A stretch of 64,000 nucleotides of DNA from positions 2,224,171 to 2,288,170 of the forward strand of contig OX442425.1 of NCBI GenBank assembly GCA_949361645.1, given 5' to 3'. Under the pieces are notes generated by a model, which was not told the origin of the DNA, searched no databases, and saw only the letters and a program-made list of their open reading frames with translations. Made by a program: the position numbers and the translations under genes. Positions 24,215 through 38,200 of the stretch are shown here, one piece after another; within the stretch, counting starts at the first letter, position 1; every line of letters starts with the position of its first letter. This DNA is from Spongilla lacustris (taxonomy: Eukaryota; Porifera; Demospongiae; Spongillida; Spongillidae).

Positions 24215-24736
24215 CGTCTGTCCCCCATACCCATGCATGGTTGAGAACAGACCGGTACCATCCCCAGGCCTTGAATTTGTTAGTAACACTTGAGCCTGGC
24301 GAACCCACACACCACTTAAAAAGAAAGCGTTGGACCTTGCGTCCTAGCCTCAATGTCATCAATCTTTGTTTTTGACCTACTGGGTCTGGGACACAATATG
24401 CATGCTTTTATGTATTGTTTCAAATGCTGGAAATGTGGTGACACACTGAATACAATCATCTAACTAGTAACAACATCGGGTTTAAAACTGCCTTTTTTTT
24501 TTTTTTCCTTCAAGGTTGCAATTGATTTTTATTTATTTTTAAGACGACCATACACCGGCCGGCTAGGCATGCATCGCATGCTGAACTATAGGGGCAACAC
24601 GTTGCGTGCGACATGGCTGATGAATCGTTAGCAGCTATAGTGCCTGCATGTGGCATAATTGTCGGTGTTTTAATTAAAAAATAAAAATTAAAGAAGAAGC
24701 AGAAAGAAAAGAAGAAGTTTGTGGATGAATTAAGGA

Positions 24737-24943
24737 ATGGGAAGACAACGCATCGGAGCATACCGCCAGTTGTTGCAAGAGCTACGCATGCTTGACTATC
24801 TAGCTATAGGAACTTTGTTCGGATGCATGGACGTTTCAACTTTTGAGGCATTGCTAACGATGGTCGCTCCATTAATCACATATACATGTTTATCAGTTAT
24901 ACCGGCAGCCGGGAAAGAACGCAACGCTTTTACATCACTATAA
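24737..24943 (+). pseudogene. PIF/Harbinger-like transposase N-terminal fragment
   Basis: The plus-strand frame reads GAYRQLLQELRMLD then MDVSTFEALLTMVAPLIT. In Harbinger nucleases an N-terminal G-A-Y/F-x-x-L-x-x-EL ... R/M-x-x-x-x-F-x-x-LL-x-x-V-x-P-x-I segment precedes the DDE domain, and the match is good. A poly-Lys stretch precedes it. The frame ends where the next repeat begins (GGGAAAGAACGCAACGC), so the catalytic domain is absent. Confidence 0.65.
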
Positions 24944-25652
24944 CTTAGTCTTAGGATTGAAATTAATTAACTGCTTGATTTCTTTAACCTATGTTGCAGA
25001 AGTTAAGCAAATACTAACAATCCAATTATTGAAAGTGGTTAAGTAATTGTATCAAAGCCCTCATAAATCAAAATATTCAAAGCCCTCTATTATCAACATC
25101 ATTCAAGATTACGGTTAGAGATAATTGATTTTAATAACTACTAATAAGTAACGCAAGCTCTTAGTATGCAGTGGAACAGCACTGATTTCAAGTTACTGAT
25201 TCATTTAAAACCGTAACTTGCTTTAAAGTTATTGAGATTGAAGCTGTTAATGTTATGGGGTAACTAATTTTAATAACCATCACTAATTACTCCATGATTA
25301 AATGAAGTAAAAAACACAATTTGATTGTGTATTAGATCATGTAATGGTGAGTTACTATAACTCAAAGTTAATTACAATTGTAGTGGCCCTTTAGCATTTT
25401 CAAGTTTGATTTGTTGTTTATTGTAAATCTTGTAATTATTTATATGTTGTCAAATTAATTAATTGCAAGGTATTTGATTTTATCCTTTGAACTGTATAAA
25501 AGATGATTGAATTTTAATAATGCATTTGGTATTTGCCTAACCATGGTTATTGTGTATTCATAAATTGATTTAGATTGATAATCGATTCTATTTAAAAATT
25601 ATGTTCATTCAAAAGCGTTGCATTCTTTCGTAAAGACCCTGTATATATAATC
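24915..25652. repeat. ~700-bp dispersed repeat, copy 1
   Basis: An AT-rich repeat highly similar to 49687-50390, for example TCAAAGCCCTCATAAATCAA and GTGGCCCTTTAGCATTTTCA. The right end TTGCATTCTTTCGTAAAGACCCTG is the complement of the left end of copy 2 (CAGGGTCTTCGCGAAAGAAC). The left tip is truncated at the Harbinger-like fragment. It is a non-autonomous DNA element by structure, with no gene inside. Confidence 0.85.
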
Positions 25653-25689
25653 CAAACAAACGACGCCCTATTTTTTAATTACATAATAT

Positions 25690-25885
25690 GAATTCGTTAT
25701 TTTGTTGCGGTTACTTTAATGTTTCCTTGCAACATGTTGCCTCGAATAGACCTCCTTTAATTCTATTCGCGGCAACAAAGTTGTCTGTTGTGCGCAACAT
25801 GCACGATCATGATCATGCAATACCCTACCATACACTACCCGTGTTGCGCGCAACATGTTGCCTAGTGTATGGTCGCCTTAAGAGT
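25690..25885. repeat. GCAACATGTTGC-rich terminal piece of a DNA transposon
   Basis: GCAACATGTTGC occurs near 25728 and 25849, and CATACACTA / TAGTGTATG pair around the second. The end at GGTCGCCTTAA is compatible with the 3-bp TTA/TAA targets of Harbinger elements. The opposite end was not found. Confidence 0.4.
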
Positions 25886-26715
25886 CCTCTAGAAATTGTT
25901 TTTCCATCGTAGAGTCGAGTTATGCAAGGCACTGAATATATATAACTGATTAGCCAGGGAATAATTTACTTTTTACATACTATTAGCGATTTTGCATAGT
26001 TGATTAGCAACTCGGTTCAGTTGCATAGCAATTTGTTCCCGCCGAGATGTGTGATGGATTCATCGTTTGTACAGCAGATCTAGAGCTATCCCACGCTCAC
26101 GCCCGTGCATTAGGACCGCTTTCAGGTGATCAGCATAGCACCAAAGATACGAGAGACCGATTTCCTGTAATCCCATCGCAACTAGTTACACAAAGTTCTC
26201 CTGGGGATATGATTACGTAATAAATAACGTACGTAGTACGTAGGACTCGCAGACATCAATACCGCTGATGCAACATTGCGCGAGCAACGTTTTGTACAGA
26301 GCCTTTTTGATTGGCATGTCTTCTTTTGTACCGTACATACACCCTCTTCGCGTAGCACTACTTACACTGAGCACGTGCCTGCAAACGCGGATATATTGCA
26401 TCGCAGTTTTCTGTCTTGACGTTGTTTCGCACCTTATTTAAAAAAAAAAAAAGATGCATCACGAAATGCGATGCGATACCGGTTGAATTATTCCCCGTTA
26501 GCTATGACATAATTACCATTACCTTTATTTCTGCATGCTTATCTTGTAAAGTTACAAGCCTCGAGATTAATTTGCTTCTGTGCACGCGCTCGCTGTTCAA
26601 TAATTTTAATCTGATATATCGGCAACGAATAAATCACGTGGCCATTTAGATTAATTTTATTTTCGGCCTACATCTATGAAGTGGCCACCAGCTGTGTACC
26701 AGAGGATAATAAGCA
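25886..26715. promoter_or_regulatory. Upstream region of the shootin-like gene
   Basis: About 830 bp without a recognisable gene before ATG 26716. It presumably includes the promoter and 5' UTR, but no TATA box or known element can be placed with confidence. Several short overlapping frames have no domain. Confidence 0.35.
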
Positions 26716-27098
26716 ATGAATAAATCGAAAAAAACAACCAAGAACGCGTCGTCCTCGCAGCCTAGCTACGATGAGCTGAAGCTGAAGTATATGACGGCCG
26801 ACAGAAACTATGAGACGATAAAGCAGCTAGCCAGGAAAGGTTAGTGCACATGGGTGAGTGAGAAACGAGGCCAAAGCAGACTTCCCATGGTTGCTGAACG
26901 CTTTGGTATTGCGCCTAGATGTTAACAGGGCTGCACGCCGGGTGTAAGTCTTCCTGAAACTCTCACGAGAGAGCCGCATTTGCCGTGCCGCGTGTGTGGT
27001 GTATGTTTGCTCGTATATCTTCATTCTAACCGTGCGTTGGTGACCTGTGTTCTTTGGCGTGTGCGTGTGCGTGTGCGTGTGCGTGTGCGTGTGCGTGC

Positions 27099-27173
<75 letters not shown>

Positions 27174-27269
27174 CGTGTCCTGCATGCGTGCAGCGTTAAG
27201 CGAATACGACGAGCTGAACCGGAAGTATACTGAAGAGTGCAATAAGGTACAGATTAGTGGGGTGGATGT

Positions 27270-27363
<94 letters not shown>

Positions 27364-28179
27364 AGGTAATGACGTATAGCGGTGCACATAGTATTGCAGC
27401 AATGGCCCTTCTGACTGTTTGCACATTTATCTGGGTTCCTTTCCTGGTGTGTTATGCAGGGAAAACAAAAACATGTCAGATGTATGAAAGAGGCTAGTTA
27501 AGTGATAGATGGTGGTGAAGGGTGAAAGTAGTGGTGATGTGTGATGGTGATGGTAGTGATGTGTGATGGTGATGGTAGTGATGTGTGATGGTGATGGTAG
27601 TGATGTGTGGTGGTGATGGTATGATAATGACAGTGGTGATGAGTGATGGGTGTTGGATTGTAGCTGTGATGCTACAGCAGCCTAGGGTATGGGCAGTGAT
27701 GGTGCCATGTAGTGTGTAGGTGTTGACTCACTGTTGATATATATGTCTGGAATGTGCAGGGCATAGGGTGTAGGTGTGTGGAGTGCTACTTAGTGCAGAG
27801 ATGTGTGGAGTGCTACTTAGTGCAGAGGTGTGTGGAGTGCTAGTTAGTGCAGAGGTGTGTGTAGTGCTAGTTAGTGCAGAGGTGTGTGGAGTGTAAGTTA
27901 GTGCAGAGGTGTGTGGAGTGTTAGTGTAGTGCAGAGGTGTGTGGAGTGCTAGTTAGTGCAGAGGTGTGTGTAGTGCTAGTGTGCAGTTCACAAAACATTG
28001 GTATGATGCTGCATTGATGTTTGTGTGTGTATAAAGTGGTGTGTTTTCAAAACTTACACCACTACAATGTGTGCTTGTTACCTCTCTAGCTCCAACAAGA
28101 GAGAACAGCTCATGAATACACTAAAGAGTACTTACAATCAACACGCAAGGAGTTGGATAAACTTAAAGATGGTGAATAG

Positions 28180-28211
<32 letters not shown>

Positions 28212-31200
28212 TGGCAGTGTAAAGGCAGTTAGCAATGATATCTGTCTGATACATGTGCATGTGTTATGCTGTGCATGGGTGTATTTTGGGGGGTTTATTC
28301 CCATTTCACATGTACGTGTACATGTATTGGAAACAATTTTGGTTTGCAGTGTTTGTAAACATTTGCTTGAGCTAGCCAAACACACATGTAAATGGTGTTA
28401 TGTAAACTTGTATAGGCGATGGCTAAGTCCTGCCATTATATTTAATAACTTCACAGCTTCCTCCCGGTTATTTGGTTATCGTAGCCAACTGCTGCCATAA
28501 GTTAGATGTACTTATCATACCTCTGTTCTCCCTTCTCCTCTCTTCTCCCCTTCCTCTTCCCTTCTCCCTCCCGACTGGGCTGGGGCCAGGGCTGGGGCCA
28601 GGGCTGGGGCCAGGGCTGGGGCCAGGGCTGGGGCCAGGGCTGGGGCCAGGGCTGGGGCCAGGGCTGGGGCCAGGGCTGGGGCCAGGGCTGGGGCTGGGGC
28701 CGGGGCTGGGGCCGGGGCTGGGGCCGGGGCTGGGGCTGGGGCTGGGGCCGGGGCTGAGGCCAGGGCTGGGGCCAGGGCTGGGGCCAGGGCTGGGGCCAGG
28801 GCTGGGGCCAGGGCTGGGGCCAGGGCTGGGGCTGGGGCTGGGGCTGGGGCCAGGGCCGGGGCTGGGGCTGGGGCCGGGGCCAGGGCTGGGGCCAGGGCTG
28901 GGGCCAGGGCTGGGGCCAGGGCTGGAGCCAGGGCTGGGGCTGGGGCCAGGGGCTGGGGCCAGGGCTAGGGCCAGGGCTGGGCCCAGGGCTGGGCCCAGGG
29001 CTGGGCCCAGGGCTGGGGCCAGGGCTGGGGCCAGGGCTGGGGCCAGGGCTGGGGCTGGAGCCAGGGCTGGGGCTGGAGCCAGGGCTGGGGCTGGAGCCAG
29101 GGCTGGGGCTGGAGCCAGGGCTGGGGCCAGGGCTGGGGCTGGAGCCAGGGCCAGGGCTGGGGCTGGGGCTTGGCCTATTCCTTGTATGCACTTTGTAAAT
29201 GGCCCTTCTAGGAAGAGTATGAATGTAGAGAGGTTTAGCCTCACCTCATATCATCACACAATCACATCATCACATCCTCACACCTCTGCATCATATTACA
29301 TGTAGTACTGTGGATTTTTATCACGCTCTTGAATCCCATTTTACACCTTTCAACAGCATCTGCTCGTGCTTTCGATGAGTTTGGAAAAATATCTGAGCAA
29401 CTGGAGCAAGAGACAGCGCTCAGGGATAGGGCAGAAACCATGGCAACCGAGGTACTGCATACTTAGCAACTAGGAAGAAGTGATTTTTAAGTGTTTACTC
29501 CGCTGAAGGTTTCACTGTATGTGGAAATAGCAGCAGCCTTGATGATATAAACCTGTAAACATGTAAGGGCATCCTGTGGCAATTGGCTTCCCTGGAGGCC
29601 CACACTTTTGTGCGTGTCACAGCCCTGTAGTGTCATGCATGTGTTCATGCACCCACTTGCATTGTGGTGGTGATGGTGATGGTTAGTTGACGACTTAAGG
29701 ATCAGTAGGACTTAAGGATCAGTAGGACTTCAGGATCAGTAGGACTTAAGGATCAGTAGGACTTCAGGATCCGTAGGACTTAAGGATCAGTAGGACTTAA
29801 GGATCAGTAGGACTTAAGTATCAGTGGGACTTAAGGATCAGTAGGACTTAAGGATCAGTAGGACTTAAGGATCAGTAGGACTTCAGGATCAGTAGGACTT
29901 AAGGATCAGTAGGACTTCAGAATCAGTAGGACTTAAGGATCAGTAGGACTTAAGGATCAGTGGGACTTAAGGATCAGTAGGACTTAAGGATCAGTAGGAC
30001 TTAAGGATCAGTGGAACTTAAGGATCAGTAGGACTTCAGGATCAGTAGGAATTAAGGATCAGTAGGACTTCAGGATCAGTAGGACTTAAGGATCAGTAGG
30101 ACTTCAGGATCAGTAGGACTTAAGGATCAGTAGGACTTAAGGATCAGTGGGACTTAAGGATCAGTAGGACTTAAGGATCAGTAAGACTTGAGGATTGGTG
30201 GTGGATGTAAATACATAGCCCAGTGGCTCATATGGGTCACAGTTCACATGCATGAGTGTGTGCACTGAGCTAATGCATTCAAAGGGCAGATTTATTTTGG
30301 TGTGGTGCATTATGAGTTACATGCATCATTCAGTGGGGTGTGCTTGTTGATATTTATTACATGTATAATCCATTACCCATTGGTTATATTCAACCAGACC
30401 ACTGCCTTTCCTACGTGTGTATTTAGGTACAGTGTAGGTGCTTGTTGACAAGCTACAGTGTGTACAGCATCATTGGGCTTTCATTGCTGTGGTACATGTT
30501 GTTCCTGCTTTCCCACCCTCGTTTTCCATTCCATTTCCTTGTCCATTTTAAACGGGTTTGTTCCGTATACATGTATATCTACACATGTGTATCTTGAGAC
30601 TGCTGTCAGAGCATACTCCTTATGACTAAGTCCTACTGATCCTTAAGTCCTACTGATCCTTAAGTCCTACTGATCCTTAAGTCCTACTGATCCTTAAGTC
30701 CTACTGATCCTTAAGTCCTACTGATCCTTAAGTCCTACTGATCCTTAAGTCTTACTGATCCTTAAGTCCTACTGATCCTTAAGTCCTACTGATCCTTAAG
30801 TCTTACTGATCCTTAAGTCCTACTGATCCTTAAGTTCTACTGATCCTTAAGTCCTACAGTACTGTAGACTTGTTAACTATGCTCTAAATTGATCCCTAAG
30901 TTGGTCAATGCTATTGCATGATGTCATTATGCACTTCCTACATGTCTTTGGTATTTAAAAGTAGAATGAAAGTAGAGTTTATTAGTATCCACATGAGCCT
31001 TCATGTACAGTTACCTGGTAGCTGTACATACATGTAGACTGTGGTAACTTCTGTCTAGACTAAAACCCTTTCACATCATATGAAGGCCATCATACAGACT
31101 TTTGGGTGACCTCTCAGCAAAATGTCTTCTGTTGCTTTTGAGGTACATGTATACGGCAACTATATACGTTGTGCAACCACAAAGCTATTAACGGTACATG

Positions 31201-34200
31201 TACCAACTGGTCACCCCCCATTGTATGCTTCAATTAGCCTAAAGGTACATGTACGTACAACACGTGTACGTGTTTGTGTTTGCATGAGTGTATGTTTGTG
31301 TGTGTTTGCATGAGTATATGTTTGTGTGTGTGTGTATAAGTCCATTTGTACATGTGTGCATGGATTGCACAAATTCTTAAGTACACACATGTGTGTACAT
31401 AACCACCTCCATATGGGCATTAATGCACGGCTGCTTACATCCCCTCTAGATCGCGCACGAGAACAAGGTGTTGAAGAGGTCTCGCCAGTCCATCAAGAAA
31501 ATTTCCCAAGACTCAAAATTAGCTGAGGTTAGCTTAAATTGCCGCTGTTATGGTGCGATATATCTACATTTATATACATATACACATACATATACATACA
31601 TGTATGGGACAGTCTCCGAGAAAACTTCATATTGTGCTTATATGTACATGTTAAATGGTATAAAAATCCTTTGTGTTTGAATCATTATAACTTCCGATCG
31701 ATTAACGCTATCGACTTCCTACTTTCACTACTTCATACTGGCTTCTCTATGGTAAAATACACTTTGGGGTCTTGCACTTGGCACCTGTATTGCAACCTCA
31801 GATACTACACTGGGTTCAAACCAGCTATAACTTTCGGTAGGAGTGATCAAATTGCTTCAAATTTGTAGGTAGAGAGGTCCCTTAGCTATTGGATTGTTCT
31901 GTGAGTTAATTTGTTACGAAGATACAGTTGAACAAACTATGTGCACATTTTCCCTGCTTGATGCGCCAATGATATAATCTGCCTCCCCATACACTGAGCA
32001 GGACGCGATTTGACTAAATCATTGGCGCGAATCGAGTGCGAAAATATACACATAGTTTGTTCATCTGTATCTCCATAACGGATAAGATAAAAATTAACGA
32101 ACAAAACAGTACAATAGCTAAGGGACCTCTCTACCTACAAACTGAATTTGAAGTGATTTGATTACTCTTACTGAAAGTTATAGCAGGTTTGAACCAGGTG
32201 GGGTATTGGATATTACAATAGTGCCACGGAGCTAGTGCAAGACCCCAAAATGTATTTTACCATAGAGAAGCGGTGTAGTATGAAGTGATGAAAATTAGAA
32301 GTCAATGGAATTGAAGTTGTAAACACAATTAAATCAAAAACTTCTCTATCGAGAAAAGTGATTGGTGGTATGTACATGTAGGATTGGTGGTGCAAAAAGC
32401 AGAAGGTACAGTATGTTAAAGTGAGGTTTGGCAGGATCCTACAACTACAGTGTATAGCAATCCTGCATTTGCAAATAGGCTTCTTCAGTTGTAAATTCAG
32501 GTCTGTTATAGTTGTAGGATCCTACCAAACCTCACTGTACCTTGTTTCCTTGCTTTTTGCACCACCAATCCTACATGCCACCAATCACTTTCTCTTTAGA
32601 TTTGCTAATTTTTTTTTTCTCCGCCGGGAGTGTTCAATTATATGACTTAGTGTATTCATTGCAATGTATAGCATGCTTGGATTCATCTTATCAGTATCGG
32701 GTAATCTGAGTAGGCCTCCTCCCATTTTATTTCATCGATAGGCCTACCTTAGTTCTTCGGATATCTTAAACTCATAACTAGCCGTTCTCTTAGCCCTGGT
32801 CATCTTTGCTGAATTAGAACTGTCTGTTGTATCTTTCAAACATGTCTGCAGCTGTTTAAGTTAATTCCAGCAATAGTAAATTAAGATGTGTGTGTGATGT
32901 CATATTGCATACTGCTAGACGACCGAAAATTTCCTGGCGCATGTAATGGTTTCCACCTGCTTGGGTGAAAAAGACTCAGAGGAATCGAACAATTGTATAT
33001 CTTATCTGTACAATCTGAAAAGAATAATTTGTAATTAAAATGCTACAATTTGAAACTAATTTCGCCTTCGTACGATGTTCTTGTTGCGAGTTACACGAGA
33101 TGAACGGAAGGAGAAGAACAAACAAGAATTCAATGGCGGATTTCAGAGCCAATCCTACATAGTACCCACAACCGTGGGTCCTGATATACATACGCACGTA
33201 CATGTATACATGTGTGATGTGTGATAATGTACATGTACAAGTGTGTTAAATGGTCCTAGTACATACAAGGTAATAACTTTTGTGTCATGGGCACCTAGGG
33301 ACAGAGTCATTATTATATCACCATTGGAAGGGAGGGGGGGTGGTGGGGGGGGGGTTCATCTTTGTTGTAGTAACCATGCGCTCATGGTGGGTTCCTGGTT
33401 GTGGTGTCCACAAGGTCACCATGGTGATGATCACACTTCAGGTTGGAAATGTTACTGTAGGGGTAGTTATATTGGTGAGCATATGTATGTATTCGATGCT
33501 CCCTTCTGGTTGCAGAGGGTGGACGAGCTTGTTCTTGAGAACAGCAAGATACGACAGGAGAACGAAGGTTTGTGCTACCCCACCCTTGGTCCTCCTGTTC
33601 TCTTTAAAAGAGAGAGTGAGGGGTGGGGGGGGGGGGATTGGGAGTTCCTTTGCTCTTTGTGTGGTGATGATCGTATAGTATGTCTTGTGCCTTGCATGGT
33701 AGTGGGGATGGATGGAAGGAAGGAAGGGGTGGGAAGGGCGTTGTTCATGTACATGTGTATCGCCTCTCTGTACTCCTCCCCAGACCTCACCTCTGCCTCC
33801 GCAAACCTCACCTCCCCTCTCTTTGTACTCCTCCCCATACTTCACCCCTATGTACTCCTCCCAGACCTCACCTCTTGGTACTCCTCCCCAGACCTCACCT
33901 CTCTTTGCACTCCTCCCCAGACCTCACCAGTGCTGTAGGTGTGCTCACCCACTCCCTGGAGGAGGTGAAGGTGTCCTTGCAGCACTCGGAGTCCATGTGT
34001 GGGCATCAGGAGATGGCGCTGAATGAGCTACAACTCCACTTTCAGGAGGCAACTTCTAAGGTACACAAGTGGCTAGTCTCTTTCTGTGGTATTACAATAA
34101 CTGTTATTTGTATACTTGTACTTGTATGTTGCTGCTTTCACAATTTTTCTTGCAAAGTATGCAGTGTATAGTGTGTGTTCAAAACGTGGTGTATAATCGA

Positions 34201-35179
34201 ACAGACTTTGACACACAAAGTGCTATTGAGAAGCAAGCTGCCATGTACAAGTGGGCGCAGATATTCACATCTGTGCATGTACATGTGCGGTGTATGTTGA
34301 TTCTCGAGTGATGTGCAAAATGTCCCGTGACTTGAATGAGAAAAGGGCTCTATGGTTAATTTTCAAGATTTAAATACTCTGAAAGTCTGAAATGCCTTCT
34401 AAAAAAACATGGTTCCCATGAACTGTGACTGCCGTGGAATTACTTGTACACGTACATGGTACTGAATTGTTACATTTCAATGTACATATAGGCATTGCTC
34501 TTTTGCTTTTCCTTTAAATTGGAAAAGACGTGTACATGTACATCTGCTTTCATTATGATTGGGGTTATGATTATTGAGTTGGTGAAAATTGGATTTATGT
34601 TCGGGGGGGGGGGGGGGGGGGGGGGGGGGGCCACACACCTGCTAATTGTCTAGAATGCTACCCAGCGTACTGTGGCTGCATTGCTCCAATGTACCCCAGC
34701 GTAACAAAAACAAAATGAACTCTTCATTTTGCATCATGGTTTCACCCCTCCCTGCCCCCAACCTGGGGCCTCCACCCGAGGCCTGTATACGTTAGGTACA
34801 TGTAGGCTGTGGTGTTGCCCTTCCTTCACACAACGTCTGTGGATGTGAATGTTTTCTTACACCCACTTTCAAGTAAAGTGTCAATGTTGACCTTTGCAAT
34901 AACAACATGCTTTAGCCAGAAACAAACAACTGACACTCTTGGAGGAATGGAGGAAATTCCCAATGATGGCCATGGGCTTGTTTTAACAAGTGCTACAATG
35001 TACATGTATATACTGTACATGTATACACATGTAGTTCAGCTAAATGAGGTGGCAGATGGATTGTACACCTGGAACATTTGGTACATGTACTTTATAAAGT
35101 TGGACTAGTACACACACAACACACATACACAGCCACACACACAATCACACACACAATCACACACACAATCACACACAAC

Positions 35180-35213
<34 letters not shown>

Positions 35214-38200
35214 GGTTGTTGGTATGCTTAAATATACTGCCAACTGTAACACATGCCAACAGATTGCATCATTGGAGGTGCTTGTCTCTAAGCAGAAGTG
35301 TGACATCGAGCAGCTCAACTCAGGTTAGATACATGTAGCTAGCTGCAATATGAATGTCACTGTACATCATCTATGAATATTGTATTGTTGTGAAGTATGA
35401 AATGGTCAGGCCTGGGTACTACATGTACCTTAAATGTGTATTGAAGCGAGTTCAGTTTTTTAAAATTCCATATGTACTGCATTAAGTATGGCTTCATTAT
35501 CTTGTTACTACTCCCTAAAGTTCAAAATTAAAAATGCATTACTCAATGGATATTTCTTTGATTAGGTAGTCACTAGTTATGAGTGCACATACATGTGACA
35601 TGTAATCACATTGGTTTATATATTTGAAGTGTGCATGTACGTTGTGTATATTAAATGCACATCATTTTTTTAGTAAACAAATTACTTGACTAAATTGTGA
35701 GAACCTGTATGCCAAGCACTGTGTACGTACGTGTATTGATGTACGTGTGCATGCATATGTCATGTACATGTACGTGCTTTTGAGGGTCATGATATTAGAG
35801 ACCCCCTTCAGTGGTCATGATATTAGAGACCCCCTTCAGTGGTCATGATATTAGGGACCCCCTTCAGTGGTCATGATATTAGAGACCCCCTTCAGTGGTC
35901 ATGATATTAGGGACCCCCTTCAGTGGTCATGATATTAGGGACCCCCTTCAGTGGTCATGATATTAGGGACCCCCTTCAGTGACCAATCCATACATGTACA
36001 CCTACATGTACATGTACATGTAGGAAATGTTACCCCTTGGTATGCTTAGTACCACTCTGTGCTACATGTATAAGATTAGGAATGTGTAGAGCACAATGAT
36101 TGGTTTTGGTCGCCTCAGAATGATGTCATCACTTGGATGTGGGTGTCAGCAAACATGTACATGTATTAATTATAGCAATATTATACATGTATAATTATGT
36201 CATGTACACAATGTGGCCACAACTTAATAACTATTCATATGTGGCCTGCTCCATATCTGGTGACAGCCCTGTATACATGTAGTGTTGTGCTGTGTACATA
36301 CATGTATAGTCTTTTTAAAAAAAAAATGTACATGTAAATTTTTTATGTTTCCTTAGCGATCGAGAGGTACTTAGGGCTAGAGGAGGAGAGGACATCATGG
36401 CTGGCTGTGGAGTCCAATAATAAAGAGGTGAGAAGGGTTTAAACCAAGTGTAAGGTGACTGAAAACTGTTAATAAGGCACCAGCCAGGCAACCCAATTGT
36501 GCTGTTCATGTTAGATTAAGATTAGCAGAAGACTTTCAAATGGATTCTAACAAAGAGTTCACACTGCTGAATGTGAGGTCCATACTTGTAGGTTGCAATA
36601 GAATGCCTACATGTGTACAAAAACAGCACTTTTCACCTATATCTAGGCGTTTGTTTGATGTATCATAAAAAACCCCCACTGAATTGTACATATATTGCTG
36701 CACTTCACTGTTACTGTTACTGTATGGTTCGTTCTAAATAATGTCCTCGATACATGTACATGTACATGTGTATGACTTGTTTATTTTTCAATGAACACAC
36801 ATGTACACATGTACACACAACACATGTACATTGATGCATAAATGATCACTGTTTGTATTTGCTATGGGACATGTATGAAATATGATCTTCAATACATGTA
36901 CATTCATTGTGTCATTTGGGGATGCGGCTAACTGTTCAAAATAAAAGCAGTGACCTTCCTTACAGTACATGTATATTTACTTGCACGTGTATGTACATGT
37001 AGAATGTACATGTGCACATACAATATACACTTCTTGCACGTACATGTGTGCTTACATGTACACTTGCTCGTTCAAAACCAGCTCAGGGCTAAGCTGCAGG
37101 AGAAGGAAAATAAGATGGCAGACCTGGTGTGTAGCCATGAGCAGCTGGGGGAGGAGCTAGCTACACTGAGGGAGCATCTGGCCAAGAAAGAGCGCGAGTT
37201 GGAGGAAGTGTTTGTAAAGAATGGAGCAATCCAAAGTCTCCAGGAAGTACAGATAGTTGCCACACATCTGGAGCAGGGGAGCAGTGATGGTGTGAATGGG
37301 GAAGGAGTGGCCAACGTTCAGACCACCATTGTAGGCGCTTTAGATTCAAAACTATTAGCAGCTGTGGTACACGAGGAACCATATTTGAAGGCTGGGGACC
37401 AGGAACTATTACTATCAGAACAGGTAAAGATTGAAGAACCATTGACGATGGGGGATCAGAAGCCATTGATGCCTGGAGACCAGGAACCGTTGCAGATTGA
37501 GGGCCAGGAATCGTTGAAGACTGGGGACCAGGAACAAATGAAATCTGAGGACCAAACACCTTTGGAGACTGGGAACCAGGAACCATTGAAGACTGGGGAC
37601 CAGGAACCATTGAAGACTGGGGACCAGGAACCATTGAAGACTGGGGACCGGGAACCATTGAAGACTGGGGACCAAGAACCATTGAAGACTGGGGACCAGG
37701 AACCATTGAAGTCTGGAGACCAGGAACCATTGAAGACTGGGGATGAGGGACTATTGAAGACTGGGGACCAGGAAACATTGAAGTCTGGAGACCAGGCAGC
37801 TTTGAAGACTGGAGAGATGGCGTTGGACATAAGGCAGTGCCTTGTTGTGGGGTCAGAGGTGGTAGGGTCAGAGGTGGTAGGGTCAGAGGTGACGAAGGCG
37901 GGGGCAGCTACTGTTGTGGCTGTGAAGGACACCACTTTAGAGGAAGCCCTGGCCCAGGTGAGGCAGCTTGAGGAACGGCTGAACAGCGAGAGAGAGGAGA
38001 AGCTGCTCAAGATCCAACAGCTTGAAGAGGAGCTGAAGAGGGTGCAGGAGTCATCCAGAACGGAAGGTGAGCAGGCAGGAGAGTACTGTGCATGTAAGCA
38101 CTCTTAGTACAGGCAGGAGAGTACTGTGCATGTAAGCACTCTTAGTACAGGCAGGAGTACTGTGCATGTAAGCACTCTTAGTACAGGCAGGAGAGTGCTG

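Noticed and set aside
28468..29305. 230-280-codon Pro/Ser/Gly/Ala ORFs on both strands
   Set aside because: Translation of the 12-bp GGGGCCAGGGCT minisatellite inside shootin intron 3.
33243..34171. Long plus-strand ORFs around 33.2-34.2 kb
   Set aside because: They read through introns; only the pieces at 33516-33567 and 33939-34060 have splice borders and coiled-coil content.
37161..38010. Minus-strand ORFs opposite shootin exon 10
   Set aside because: Opposite frames stay open because of the 24-bp repeat; the plus strand has spliced, phase-consistent exons and coiled-coil composition.
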